Source: Bin55 sp965203735 (lineage in GTDB: Bacteria > Pseudomonadota > Gammaproteobacteria > Pseudomonadales > Azotimanducaceae). From it: a stretch of 64,000 bases of DNA. The notes under the pieces were generated by a model. It worked only from the letters and a program-made list of their open reading frames with translations. It was not told where the DNA came from and made no database searches. Both the position numbers and the translations under genes were made by a program. How positions within the stretch are numbered: position 1 is the first letter of the stretch; each line of letters opens with the position of its first letter. This document shows, piece after piece, positions 44,628 to 54,199 of the stretch. The DNA is taken from the NCBI GenBank assembly GCA_965203735.1, contig OZ241909.1:992001-1056000 (forward strand), in the 5' to 3' direction.

Positions 44628-46047
44628 AGAATTGCTGAGCCGAGAGGATGTCCCCTCCATCGTCGTTGGAGGCATTTCCAGTGACTCGCGGTCCGTTCGT
44701 CCTGGCGACCTCTTCATTGCCTACAAGGGCGGTGAGTTTGACGGTCACGACTTTGTGGACGAAGCCATCAAAAGGGGAGCGGTGGCTGTGTGCGCGGAAC
44801 GCGCGGAATGGAATGGTTGCAGAGTACCTTGGATTCAAGCTGAAAACATTGAGCGATTGCGTGGGTCACTCGCTGCCAAGTTCTATGGGTATCCGGCGCA
44901 AAGCATGCATGTTGTTGGAGTAACGGGCACCAATGGCAAGTCTTCAGTTGCGTATGGCTCAGCTTGTTTGCTTGATGCAACAGCATCGGTTGGAACCCTT
45001 GGATGGGGCAAGCCTCCGGGATTGTGTCCGTCGTCTCTCACCACTGTAGATCCCATTGCCATGCAAGCGAACTTTAGTGAGCTGCTCAAACGAGGCATTC
45101 GTCAGGCAGTAATCGAAGTGAGTTCGCATGCTTTAGATCAAGGGCGTGTTAACGACATTGACATCTCTTGCGGCGTGTTCACAAACCTCAGCCGAGACCA
45201 TCTTGACTACCACGAAAACATGAAGGAGTACTCCGATGCGAAATTCAAGCTGTTCGAGAGGCCCGAACTTCAATGTGGCATTGTCAATGTGGACGACCCG
45301 TTGGGTAACCGAATTGCAAGTCATCTCACTAATCGAAACATCAGATGTTTGAGATACGGGATTTCAACTGATGCAGATTTGCGGTGGACAAACGTGGAAT
45401 ACGCACCCAACGGAATACGTGGCACGTGGCTCGGTGCTTGGGGTAGGACAAATTTCTACATTCCATATGTAGGAGAAATGTACGTAGCAAATGCTGCGGC
45501 TATGTTGCTCGTTACCAGCTACTTCGGAATGGAATTTCACGATGCCGTTGAGCGGATGGAAACCACTCCGCAAATTCCCGGACGCATGGAGTTCTTTTTC
45601 GAGTCCGGTCTGCCGTCTACTGTACTGGACTACGCCCACACGCCTGATGCACTTCGTTCAGCACTGGAAGCTGTTCGATCTCACACATCAGATCGGATCG
45701 TCTGTGTATTCGGTTGCGGTGGAGACCGAGACAAAGGCAAGCGTCCTGAGATGGCGCGCATTGCCCAGGAACTGGCCGATTTTGTGGTCGTTACTTCGGA
45801 CAATCCCCGCAACGAACCGCCGATGGACATCATTAATGAGATATGCGAAGGCTTCGAAGTCCCCGCCCAATTCTTCATCGAACCGGACCGTGCCAAAGCC
45901 ATCGAGTTCGCTGTTAGTCACGCCCAATCAGGAGATACGGTACTTGTCGCTGGTAAGGGTCATGAACGATATCAGGAAGTAGGCAATATTCGTCTCCCTT
46001 ACAGTGACCGTGCCGCGATACAGAGAGTCTTCGGAGTGAGAACCTGA
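44611..46047 (+). CDS. murE: UDP-MurNAc-tripeptide synthetase MurE
   Basis: A 478-residue Mur ligase adding meso-diaminopimelate to UDP-MurNAc-L-Ala-D-Glu. The P-loop GVTGTNGKSS lies near residue 109, and TSDNPRNEPP near 395 contains the DNPR motif specific for meso-DAP. The N-terminal SSDSRSVRPGDLFIA is typical. Length is normal, so it is not fused to MurF. mraY begins on its stop codon (TGATG); murF, which normally lies between, is missing. Confidence 0.95.
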   Translation: MGMQLRELLSREDVPSIVVGGISSDSRSVRPGDLFIAYKGGEFDGHDFVDEAIKRGAVAVCAERAEWNGCRVPWIQAENIERLRGSLAAKFYGYPAQSMHVVGVTGTNGKSSVAYGSACLLDATASVGTLGWGKPPGLCPSSLTTVDPIAMQANFSELLKRGIRQAVIEVSSHALDQGRVNDIDISCGVFTNLSRDHLDYHENMKEYSDAKFKLFERPELQCGIVNVDDPLGNRIASHLTNRNIRCLRYGISTDADLRWTNVEYAPNGIRGTWLGAWGRTNFYIPYVGEMYVANAAAMLLVTSYFGMEFHDAVERMETTPQIPGRMEFFFESGLPSTVLDYAHTPDALRSALEAVRSHTSDRIVCVFGCGGDRDKGKRPEMARIAQELADFVVVTSDNPRNEPPMDIINEICEGFEVPAQFFIEPDRAKAIEFAVSHAQSGDTVLVAGKGHERYQEVGNIRLPYSDRAAIQRVFGVRT

Positions 46048-47123
46048 TGTTGCTCTGGCTTACACGGTACTTGACGGAGTTTTTCTCTGTATTCAATGTC
46101 TTCGAATACATCACTTTTCGCACCATCGTCAGCGCGGTCACGGCTTTGGTCATTGCGCTAATTGTGGGTCCCGTCGTGATCCGGAGGTTCGCTCAAAGCA
46201 ACATTGGTGAGACCATCCGCGACGATGGTCCGTCTTCCCACGTCTCCAAACGTGGCACCCCTACGATGGGTGGCCTTTTGATCGTAGTGTCAATCGTGAT
46301 CTCGACGTTGCTCTGGGGTGATTTGACCAGCAAGCACGTTTGGATAGTCGTAGGAGTAATTCTGGGTTTTGGACTAATTGGCTTTGCAGACGACTACGAA
46401 AAGCTTCGGAAAGGTAAGGGCATTTCCATTAAGTGGAAGTACTTCTTCCAATCAGCTGTAGGTTTGACCGCCGCAGTCGTTATGTTTACTACAGCCACGA
46501 CTCCTGCTGAAACCGAGCTGATCATTCCGATTTTCAAGCAGGTCGCCATTCCTCTTGGTTTTGGCTTCATATTTCTTGCGTACCTGATGATCGTGGGAAT
46601 GAGCAATTCGGTCAATTTCACCGACGGTCTCGATGGACTTGCAATCATGCCGACCGTAATGGTGGGTGCCGCACTCGGGTTGATTGCCTATTTGGTGGGA
46701 CATAGTGAGTTTGCGGAATACCTACAGATTCCGCACATTCCTGGGATGGGAGAAGTTGCAATCATTTGCGGCAGTATTGTTGGCGCTGGCTTGGGATTCC
46801 TTTGGTACAACACCTACCCAGCTCAGATGTTCATGGGCGATGTAGGTGCGTTAGCGTTAGGTGCCGCTCTTGGAACCATCGGCGTACTGGTTCGTCACGA
46901 AATTGTCCTTTTGATCATGGGCGGAATATTCGTTCTTGAGACGGCATCTGTGATCGTGCAGGTCGTGAGTTTCAAAATCCTGGGTCGACGAGTATTTCAG
47001 ATGGCGCCTCTGCACCACCACTTTGAGCTGAAAGAGTGGCCCGAACCCCGAATTGTTGTACGTTTCTGGATTATCGCCTTCATGTTGGTCTTGGTCGGCT
47101 TGTCCATGTTGAAACTGCGATGA
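46047..47123 (+). CDS. mraY: Phospho-MurNAc-pentapeptide translocase MraY
   Basis: A 358-residue membrane enzyme making lipid I from UDP-MurNAc-pentapeptide and undecaprenyl phosphate. About ten transmembrane helices are visible with KRGTPTMGG, FADDYEKL, NFTDGLDGL, GDVGALALG and MAPLHHHFE, the full catalytic set. Start overlaps the murE stop, and murD begins on its own stop (ATGA). Confidence 0.96.
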   Translation: MLLWLTRYLTEFFSVFNVFEYITFRTIVSAVTALVIALIVGPVVIRRFAQSNIGETIRDDGPSSHVSKRGTPTMGGLLIVVSIVISTLLWGDLTSKHVWIVVGVILGFGLIGFADDYEKLRKGKGISIKWKYFFQSAVGLTAAVVMFTTATTPAETELIIPIFKQVAIPLGFGFIFLAYLMIVGMSNSVNFTDGLDGLAIMPTVMVGAALGLIAYLVGHSEFAEYLQIPHIPGMGEVAIICGSIVGAGLGFLWYNTYPAQMFMGDVGALALGAALGTIGVLVRHEIVLLIMGGIFVLETASVIVQVVSFKILGRRVFQMAPLHHHFELKEWPEPRIVVRFWIIAFMLVLVGLSMLKLR

Positions 47124-48427
47124 GTATGTCTCCGACAATGGTGGTAGGACTCGGTGATACCGGGGTTTCGGTTATTCGTCACCTGAGATTGAAGGATAGC
47201 GCGGTGTCAGTTTGTGACTCTCGCCTGGGCAAACGTACCAACGAGGTTCCGCACCTAGTGGAAATTCGGAGAGACTACCCGGATGTTTGCGTTGTGCCAC
47301 CCCGTCAATTTGCTCGAGCGGTGGCACGAGCGAAGAGAGTAGTCGCTAGTCCAGGGATTGGTTTCGACGACACGTTGCTCAAGTTTGCGACGATCGAGCG
47401 GGTTCCAATAATCGGCGACATTGATCTATTCATGGACGAAGTGAATGTACCCGTCATAGGAATTACCGGCACGAACGGAAAAAGCACTACTGCGATGCTG
47501 GTCGGGGCCATGCTGCAGTCCGATGACTTCAGAGTGTGCGGAAATATCGGACTTCCGGTGCTAGATGCTCTGGATTCCGGCGGCAGAGGTTTCGTCGTTG
47601 AGCTCTCAAGTTTTCAGCTTGAACGTCTTCACACTGCACGATTTGACGTGGCCGCGATAACGAATATCGCCGAAGACCATCTTGATCGGCACAAGTCCAT
47701 GCTTGACTACATCGCGAGCAAACGTCGTGTGTACGACCATTGCTCTTTTGCAGTCTTCAACGGTCAGGACGAAAACACAGACCCCGGAAAAACTACAGAC
47801 TCGATTGCAATAAATCGCAGTCCCGATTGGTGCGTGCTCGCAGACGGTGTGGTCATTGATGGGACTTTCATTTCCTCTGATGACATCGCCCTGAAGGGTA
47901 GACATAACAGCTTCAACTTAGTAATGGCAGCTGCCATCGCATCAAGATTCGGAGCGACAAGCGAAGTGATTCATGAAGTGGCTTCGTCTTTCTCGGGTTT
48001 AGATCATCGGAATCAATTTGTGGCACGTGTAAACGGAGTGGATTATTTCAATGACTCCAAGGCCACCAACGTAGCGGCATCAGTTGCAACCATCACAAGC
48101 ATGACCCAAGAGTCCAACAATTTGATTCTTATCGCTGGCGGAGAGGGCAAAGATGCGGACTTCAAGGAGTTGGGCGAGACAATCGACAGACAAGTCTCCT
48201 ATCTCGTGCTAATTGGTGAGGACGCTCAAAGAATTGCCGCAAATACAACGCAGGTAGGTTACTCGTTTGCTTCAAGTATGAATGAGGCAGTGCGGATTGC
48301 CCAAGAACAAGCCGAGAATGGAGATTGCGTGTTGTTGGCGCCTGCATGTGCGAGCTTCGACATGTTTAGGAATTTTGAGCACAGAGGGACTGCTTTTGTC
48401 AATGCAGTAGCGGAGTTGGGTTCGTGA
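47120..48427 (+). CDS. murD: UDP-MurNAc-L-Ala:D-Glu ligase MurD
   Basis: A 435-residue Mur ligase adding D-glutamate. VVGLGDTGVSV forms the N-terminal nucleotide-binding-like domain, GITGTNGKSTT is the P-loop near residue 112, and DHLDRHKSM and NDSKATNVAA are canonical. I start at ATG 47120, which overlaps the mraY stop; the frame to 47036 lies in mraY. The end overlaps ftsW. Confidence 0.95.
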   Translation: MSMSPTMVVGLGDTGVSVIRHLRLKDSAVSVCDSRLGKRTNEVPHLVEIRRDYPDVCVVPPRQFARAVARAKRVVASPGIGFDDTLLKFATIERVPIIGDIDLFMDEVNVPVIGITGTNGKSTTAMLVGAMLQSDDFRVCGNIGLPVLDALDSGGRGFVVELSSFQLERLHTARFDVAAITNIAEDHLDRHKSMLDYIASKRRVYDHCSFAVFNGQDENTDPGKTTDSIAINRSPDWCVLADGVVIDGTFISSDDIALKGRHNSFNLVMAAAIASRFGATSEVIHEVASSFSGLDHRNQFVARVNGVDYFNDSKATNVAASVATITSMTQESNNLILIAGGEGKDADFKELGETIDRQVSYLVLIGEDAQRIAANTTQVGYSFASSMNEAVRIAQEQAENGDCVLLAPACASFDMFRNFEHRGTAFVNAVAELGS

Positions 48428-49524
48428 TTGCACGTATTGACACTGCGTCTGCTTGCGTTTGGATGCTATTGATGGCCTTGGGCTTGATAGCAGTATCAAG
48501 TGCAACGCTGCATTTGGCGAATACCCAAATCAATCCGTTTGTTCTTAAGCATGTTTTCTTCATGATTGTGGCGGCGGTCGTATTCGTTGGGGTTGTTCAG
48601 ACCCCATTGGACGTCGTTAATCGGTTCCACAAGATTTTTTTTCTGCTGACGTTGTTGTTGGCCATCCTCGTTTTGGTTCCTTGGATTGGATTGGAAGCGG
48701 GAGGGGGAAGACGGTGGATTGACCTGAAGGTCGCTACGTTGCAGGTTTCGGAATTGGCGCGGCTCTTGATTCCTCTATTCGTTGCCGGGCATATTGCGGC
48801 TAACAAGGAAGCTTTGATGACCCGTACGGGTGCAGTCATTAAGCTCATATTTCTTGTTGGGGTTGTGTTAGGTCTGATCTTCCTGCAACCAGACTTCGGA
48901 TCTGTTGTGCTAATAGGAATGGTCACAATTGGAATGCTCTTTCTGGCAGGCGTCCGGATGAGAGATCTATTCCTGATGGGGACGCTCGGCTTGCCAGTAT
49001 TTGGGTACTTCTTGTATGAACGTCGCAATCGGCTGGCCGCATACTTGGATACGTGGGCTCATGCATCCGACGAGGGCTACCAATTGTCTCAATCCCTAAT
49101 TGCATTCGGGCGAGGGGAATTCACTGGTCAGGGTCTCGGAGACGGCGTTCAAAAGGTTCTGTACTTGCCTACTCCGCACAACGACTTCATTTTTTCCGTA
49201 ATCGTCGAGGAAGTCGGTTTCGTCGGGGGAGCTTTCGTGCTTGCAGTGCTGCTCGGACTCGTCTTCCGCTGTTTCTGGATTGGCAAGAAGGCTCTGGATT
49301 CCAAGCACGACTTTGCAGCGTACGTCTGCTATGGCGCTGGATTGATGTTGGGATTGCAATCGTTCATTCACATTGGAGTGGCAATGGGGGCGTTGCCTAC
49401 GAAGGGATTGACATTGCCGTTTCTCAGCTACGGAGGAAACAGCCTTATTGTCTCTAGTGCTCTTGTTGCCTTGGTGTGTCGTGCACACATGGAAATGACA
49501 CAACCCAAGCTACCCAAAGTGTGA
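48424..49524 (+). CDS. ftsW: Septal glycosyltransferase FtsW
   Basis: A 366-residue SEDS-family polymerase that works with FtsI at the septum. About ten transmembrane helices are present. The loop GQGLGDGVQKVLYLPTPHNDFIF and the C-terminal LPFLSYGGNSLI are signature motifs. GTG 48424 overlaps the murD stop. The following gene is murC after seven bases; the usual murG is not there. Confidence 0.94.
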   Translation: MIARIDTASACVWMLLMALGLIAVSSATLHLANTQINPFVLKHVFFMIVAAVVFVGVVQTPLDVVNRFHKIFFLLTLLLAILVLVPWIGLEAGGGRRWIDLKVATLQVSELARLLIPLFVAGHIAANKEALMTRTGAVIKLIFLVGVVLGLIFLQPDFGSVVLIGMVTIGMLFLAGVRMRDLFLMGTLGLPVFGYFLYERRNRLAAYLDTWAHASDEGYQLSQSLIAFGRGEFTGQGLGDGVQKVLYLPTPHNDFIFSVIVEEVGFVGGAFVLAVLLGLVFRCFWIGKKALDSKHDFAAYVCYGAGLMLGLQSFIHIGVAMGALPTKGLTLPFLSYGGNSLIVSSALVALVCRAHMEMTQPKLPKV

Positions 49525-49531
49525 GGCCCCG

Positions 49532-50962
49532 ATGATCGAAAGCTCTTTCAATGTCACAGACATGCCTCCCATGCGCAGAGTGAAGAACATCCACTTCGTC
49601 GGAGTCGGCGGAGCAGGTATGTGTGGAATCGCTGAGGTCTTGTCACACCAAGGCTATTTGGTTAGCGGTTCCGACTTGGAGAGCTCGAACGTAACGAACC
49701 GACTTACTCGATTGGGAGTGAGAGTCCGAATAGGTCACGAAGCCAGTCAGGCCCGCGATGCGGATGTTCTTGTCGTGTCAAGTGCAATTAGTGATGACAA
49801 CGTCGAGGTTGTCGAAGCACATCGTCGTCGGATTCCTGTCGTATCAAGGGCAGAGATGTTGGGCGAGCTTATGCGCCATCGCTACGGAATAGCTGTAGCC
49901 GGTACCCATGGTAAGACCACAGCCACAAGTCTCATAGCGAGCATATTTCAAGTCGCTCAATTGGATCCAACCTATGTGATCGGAGGATTGCTAAAGAGCG
50001 AAGGAACTCATGCGCGAATGGGGTTGAGCCGATACTTCGTAGCCGAAGCCGACGAAAGTGACGCATCGTTTCTGTACCTCAATCCTATGGTAGCCGTGAT
50101 AACCAACATCGATCGCGATCACTTGGGAACGTATGCTCAAGATTTCACGAAGCTTCTTGAAGCGTTCAAGGAGTTTGTGCACCGATTGCCGTTCTACGGT
50201 CTGGTAGTTGTATGCATTGATGATCGAGGGATTCGATCAATTATTAGCGATTTGGCCCGGCCGATCTTGACCTACGGACTCTCGAAGGAAGCCGACTATC
50301 GCGCAGAAAACGTGGCGCATGAGGGACCGAATTGCAGATTTCGTGTGCATCGTCCAAAGGGACTTAGTTCTTTGGACATTGAGATCCGATTGCCAGGAGA
50401 GGAAAACGTCCGGAACGTCTTGGGTGCAATCGCAATCGCATCGGATGAAGGAATCGAAGATCAGCACATCCTTCAAGGTCTAAGGGACTTTGGTGGAATT
50501 GACCGAAGGTTTGAAGTTCGTGCCGCAGACGTAAACGGATGCCATGTGACTCTGATTGACGACTACGGGCACCATCCCACTGAAGTTCAGCACGTTATTT
50601 CGACAGTCCGCGAAATCTACCCCAATCGTCGTTTGGTCATGGTTTATCAGCCGCATCGTTTCACCAGGACTCGGGACCTCTTGCATGAGTTCGTAACTGT
50701 GTTGGTGAAGGTGGACTCTCTGGTTCTGGTAGACACCTATGCGGCGAGCGAAACACCCATACCGGGTGCGTACGGATCGGACTTGGCTAGAGAGATTGAG
50801 GCGACGGCAAAGGTTCCGGTGGCTTTTGCAAGTACCGCCCAAGAGGCTACGACTCTAGTTGGTCGCTTAGTCGAAGAGGACGATGTTCTTGCCATCCAAG
50901 GAGCAGGAAATATTGATCGAGTCTCGGTGGCGTTCAAGGAGGTGGGGCAATGTCCGCTATAG
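49532..50962 (+). CDS. murC: UDP-MurNAc:L-Ala ligase MurC
   Basis: A 476-residue Mur ligase adding the first peptide residue. HFVGVGGAGMCGIAEVL near residue 20 and the P-loop GTHGKTT near 126 are diagnostic, and EADESDASF and DDYGHHPTE are conserved. ATG 49532 is used; a later ATG in MPPMRRVKN is possible. ftsQ overlaps its end by 13 bases, with neither murB nor ddl between. Confidence 0.95.
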   Translation: MIESSFNVTDMPPMRRVKNIHFVGVGGAGMCGIAEVLSHQGYLVSGSDLESSNVTNRLTRLGVRVRIGHEASQARDADVLVVSSAISDDNVEVVEAHRRRIPVVSRAEMLGELMRHRYGIAVAGTHGKTTATSLIASIFQVAQLDPTYVIGGLLKSEGTHARMGLSRYFVAEADESDASFLYLNPMVAVITNIDRDHLGTYAQDFTKLLEAFKEFVHRLPFYGLVVVCIDDRGIRSIISDLARPILTYGLSKEADYRAENVAHEGPNCRFRVHRPKGLSSLDIEIRLPGEENVRNVLGAIAIASDEGIEDQHILQGLRDFGGIDRRFEVRAADVNGCHVTLIDDYGHHPTEVQHVISTVREIYPNRRLVMVYQPHRFTRTRDLLHEFVTVLVKVDSLVLVDTYAASETPIPGAYGSDLAREIEATAKVPVAFASTAQEATTLVGRLVEEDDVLAIQGAGNIDRVSVAFKEVGQCPL

Positions 50963-51666
50963 GTCGATTCCTGGCGGGCTTGTTAATCGGGATCGCCGTA
51001 CCTCTTGGTGTCACTCTGGCGTGGACGAAACTGAGTGGAACAGAACCCGTGATTGTGGTGCATGGCGATGTGACAGGAGAACAGGAAACAATTCTAAGAT
51101 CCAGAGTCGAAAGCTTGATTGAAGATTCGGAAGTTGAACTGTCGTCCTCGGAAGTCGAGGCAAAAATCGAATCGATCGGCTGGATTGACGATGCCGCTGT
51201 GTGGCGGACTCTAACCAATCGATTGCACATAGACATCGTGAACCAAACAGCTGTGAACTCGACCAGGCAATCAACTGAGATCGAGACGAATTCCACCTTC
51301 AAGAACTCTGACGCCGCAACCGTTACGCCTTCAATAATCAATGATTCGACGCTAAAGAACATTGGAAGTCGAGTCCTTGAGCAAGGGGATGTGTTAGAAA
51401 ATGCGTTTCAAACAAGCGAAGGATTGAAAATCGTATTAGAATCTGGCACTAGCGTCTTGTTAGGAACCCGTGATCTAGAAGAGAGAATGAATCGATTCTT
51501 AGCTGTGTACGGCGAACTTGAAGGTCAGACGGACCTGTCGCGTTTGGTCGCCGATGCGCGATACGACCAAGGTGTCGCTGTAGTTCTTATGGATGATGAG
51601 GACGACTCCTCGTTTAGCAATGACGACGAAATTGCTTCTGGTCCCCTAGTAATTACTCATGAGTGA
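50950..51666 (+). CDS. ftsQ: Cell division protein FtsQ (divergent)
   Basis: A 238-residue bitopic protein placed between murC and ftsA. One N-terminal membrane helix is followed by a POTRA-like part ending in IGWIDDAAVWRTLTNRLHID and a C-terminal beta domain with LVADARYDQGVAVVL, matching FtsQ order. Overall sequence is much diverged, and a serine/threonine-rich linker separates the two parts. It should organise FtsL/FtsB in the divisome. The stop overlaps ftsA (GTGA). Confidence 0.82.
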   Translation: MSAIGRFLAGLLIGIAVPLGVTLAWTKLSGTEPVIVVHGDVTGEQETILRSRVESLIEDSEVELSSSEVEAKIESIGWIDDAAVWRTLTNRLHIDIVNQTAVNSTRQSTEIETNSTFKNSDAATVTPSIINDSTLKNIGSRVLEQGDVLENAFQTSEGLKIVLESGTSVLLGTRDLEERMNRFLAVYGELEGQTDLSRLVADARYDQGVAVVLMDDEDDSSFSNDDEIASGPLVITHE

Positions 51667-52916
51667 CGAACGTGATAAATAACTCCTCAGTGTTAGTTGG
51701 ATTGGACATTGGCACCACTAAGGTAGCTGTGTGTATTGGCAAACGCAATGGTTCAGGAGCTGTTGAAGTAACTGGTATCGGAACTCACATGTCCACTGGT
51801 GTTCGCCAAGGGATGATCGTCAATATCGATGCAACGGTTGAAGCGATTAAGTCGGCATTGAATCAAGCGCAGACGATGGCCGGCCAGAGTGTTTCTTCAG
51901 CGTATGTGTCCATCGGCGGAGAGCACGTAAAGGGAGTTAACTCTCAGGGCAATGTAGCGATTCGTACTGGAGAAGTGGGAACGGAAGAGCTCGACTTGGC
52001 GCTGGAGTCCGCTCAAGCCGTGCCCCTGAGCAATGATGAAAAGGTCATGGACGTAATTCCCCAAGAATATGTCATTGACTGGCAAGGCGGCATTCGTGAG
52101 CCCCGGGGGATGTCCGGGACAAGAATGGATGCGAATGTGCACGTGGTTACCTGCGCCAAAAATGCAGTGCGCAACGTTACAAAGTGCGTAAGTCTGTGTG
52201 GGATTGGAATCGACGACATTGTGGTCGAACCTATAGCTTCCGCTTCAGCGGTACTCGCTGACGACGAGCGGGAGCTTGGTGTTTGCTTGTTGGACATCGG
52301 CGGAGGAACAACTGACATTGCGGTATATACGGATGGTGCCATCAGGCACACCGAAGTGGTCTCGATGGCTGGCGACTCAGTCACCAAGGACATCGCAATG
52401 ACGTTGCGTACACCAGCACAACACGCCGAAGAGTTGAAGATTCGCTATGCCTGCGCGTTGCAGGACTTGACCCACGAGAAAGAATCGATACGAGTACCCG
52501 GAGTTGCAGACCGTCCAGACTCGAAGCTGTCCCGCCAGACTCTTGCTGCGGTAGTGGAATCTCGATACCGAGAACTAATCGGCATCGTTAGGGAAGCTCT
52601 AGATAAAGCAGGTATTTCTACAACAAAACTTGGTTCAGGCGTGGTTCTAACAGGAGGCGCCGCGAACATGGAGGGTGTTACTGAGCTCGCAGAAGAGGTC
52701 TTTCATCTTCCAGTATCTTTAGGACGCCCAAGAGATCTCAATGGTCTCGATGGCATTCTTCAAAACCCGGCCTATGCCACTTGTAGTGGGTTGTTGTCCT
52801 ATGCGAGTAGGCAGATGCAAGAAGGTCGGTCCCAAAACCATCAAAAACGTAACGCGATGCAAAAGGCCGTGCACACTGTTGGAGCATGGATGCGCAAGAC
52901 TTACGACAGTATTTGA
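51663..52916 (+). CDS. ftsA: Cell division protein FtsA
   Basis: A 417-residue actin-like ATPase tethering FtsZ to the membrane. GLDIGTTKVAVCIG is phosphate loop 1, LLDIGGGTTDIAVY loop 2, and VLTGGAANMEGV the adenosine motif. The C-terminus VGAWMRKTYDSI forms the amphipathic membrane-targeting helix. GTG 51663 overlaps the ftsQ stop; ftsZ follows after 13 bases. Confidence 0.95.
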   Translation: MTNVINNSSVLVGLDIGTTKVAVCIGKRNGSGAVEVTGIGTHMSTGVRQGMIVNIDATVEAIKSALNQAQTMAGQSVSSAYVSIGGEHVKGVNSQGNVAIRTGEVGTEELDLALESAQAVPLSNDEKVMDVIPQEYVIDWQGGIREPRGMSGTRMDANVHVVTCAKNAVRNVTKCVSLCGIGIDDIVVEPIASASAVLADDERELGVCLLDIGGGTTDIAVYTDGAIRHTEVVSMAGDSVTKDIAMTLRTPAQHAEELKIRYACALQDLTHEKESIRVPGVADRPDSKLSRQTLAAVVESRYRELIGIVREALDKAGISTTKLGSGVVLTGGAANMEGVTELAEEVFHLPVSLGRPRDLNGLDGILQNPAYATCSGLLSYASRQMQEGRSQNHQKRNAMQKAVHTVGAWMRKTYDSI

Positions 52917-52929
52917 CAAGGATGTAATC

Positions 52930-54168
52930 ATGGATGGAAGCTCTGAGGAGAAGCAACCTTTTGCGTACAAGATCGCGCCAGACTCGGATGGCCCCGGCGC
53001 AAATGGCGCGAAGATCAAGGTAATTGGCGTTGGCGGAGGTGGTGGCAACGTCATCAACTATATCGCAAATCAAGGGTTGGCAGGAGTGGAACTCATCGCC
53101 GCCAATACAGACACTCAGGACCTCAACACGCTGCCGGACACGGTCGAAAAGGTTCAACTTGGCGCAATGAAGACGCGCGGACTCGGGGCTGGAATGGACC
53201 CGGATGTGGGATGCGCTGCGGCTCAGGAAAGCGTCGGTGATCTTGAAGATCGCCTTCGTGGTGCAGATATGGTGTTTCTCATTGCATGTATGGGTGGCGG
53301 TACTGGAACAGGGGCGTCGCCTGTAATTGCAGAAATTGCCAAGGACATGGGAATTCTGACTGTAGGCGTCGTGACACGACCATTTAGCAACGAGCAGGAG
53401 ACGAGGACTAATGTTGCACAAGCCGGAATTCGTAAGTTGCATAGTTGTGTTGATGCGCTCATCACGATTCCCAACGACAAGCTCACGAACATATTGGGCG
53501 GAGAGGTCTTCTTTTCGGATGCGTTCAACCACATAAACGCATATACCGCCGAAACGGTTCGAGGAATTGCGGATATCGTTAACGTGCAGGGAGTCATGAA
53601 CTTGGACTTCGCTGACGTGAAGAGCGTGCTCTCTTCAAACGGCAATGGAGTCACTCTCATTGGAACGGGTTCTGCTAACGGGCAGAACAGGGCGGAAGAG
53701 GCAACACTGCAGGCGATCAAGAGTCCCTTGCTTGACGATGTTGACTTGAAAGGATCACGCAATGCGTTGTTCAACATCAAGACCGGCAAGCTCACGCTCG
53801 ATGAGTACAACACGATTTCTAGAGTCTTCAGCGAAATGATGCATGCCAGTGGACGAGTCTGGCCAGGCCTAGTCGAAGATCCGGAAATGGACGACGTAAT
53901 TGAGGTTACAGTTCTGGTGACCGGTGTAGACGATACATTTGGCATTCGCGACGATTCAATTTCTCAATTGCCACGAAGGCACTTACGAACGGTTGAACAG
54001 GGTGCTCCGGCCAACGAGAGATTTTCCGGCCGTGAGGGAGGAAGCCGAGAAGAGAACGAGGAAGACTCAAGAGTAGCCGGTTTGCGAGATCGAAGTAAGG
54101 AACGCGGTATGGGTCGAAGGATTAGTGCTAGCGATATCCCTGCACTATTTCGTGATCAAGCGGACTAG
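52930..54168 (+). CDS. ftsZ: Cell division protein FtsZ
   Basis: A 412-residue tubulin-like GTPase forming the division ring. VIGVGGGGGNVINY at the start, GGGTGTGASPVIAEIAK as the GTP tubulin signature, and NLDFADVKSV as the T7 catalytic loop are present. After a charged linker the conserved tail reads DIPALFRDQAD, the site bound by FtsA and ZipA. I use ATG 52930, with AAGGA upstream; the frame extends to 52741 within ftsA. Confidence 0.97.
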   Translation: MDGSSEEKQPFAYKIAPDSDGPGANGAKIKVIGVGGGGGNVINYIANQGLAGVELIAANTDTQDLNTLPDTVEKVQLGAMKTRGLGAGMDPDVGCAAAQESVGDLEDRLRGADMVFLIACMGGGTGTGASPVIAEIAKDMGILTVGVVTRPFSNEQETRTNVAQAGIRKLHSCVDALITIPNDKLTNILGGEVFFSDAFNHINAYTAETVRGIADIVNVQGVMNLDFADVKSVLSSNGNGVTLIGTGSANGQNRAEEATLQAIKSPLLDDVDLKGSRNALFNIKTGKLTLDEYNTISRVFSEMMHASGRVWPGLVEDPEMDDVIEVTVLVTGVDDTFGIRDDSISQLPRRHLRTVEQGAPANERFSGREGGSREENEEDSRVAGLRDRSKERGMGRRISASDIPALFRDQAD

Positions 54169-54199
54169 TGGCGCAATAACACACAGGAGTTCGTAAACA

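Noticed and set aside
52738..53532. 264-residue minus-strand frame opposite ftsZ
   Set aside because: It is antisense to a certain gene, has no family features, and its composition reflects the codon pattern of ftsZ.
53223..53945. 240-residue minus-strand frame opposite ftsZ
   Set aside because: Serine/threonine-rich shadow of ftsZ with no recognisable domain.
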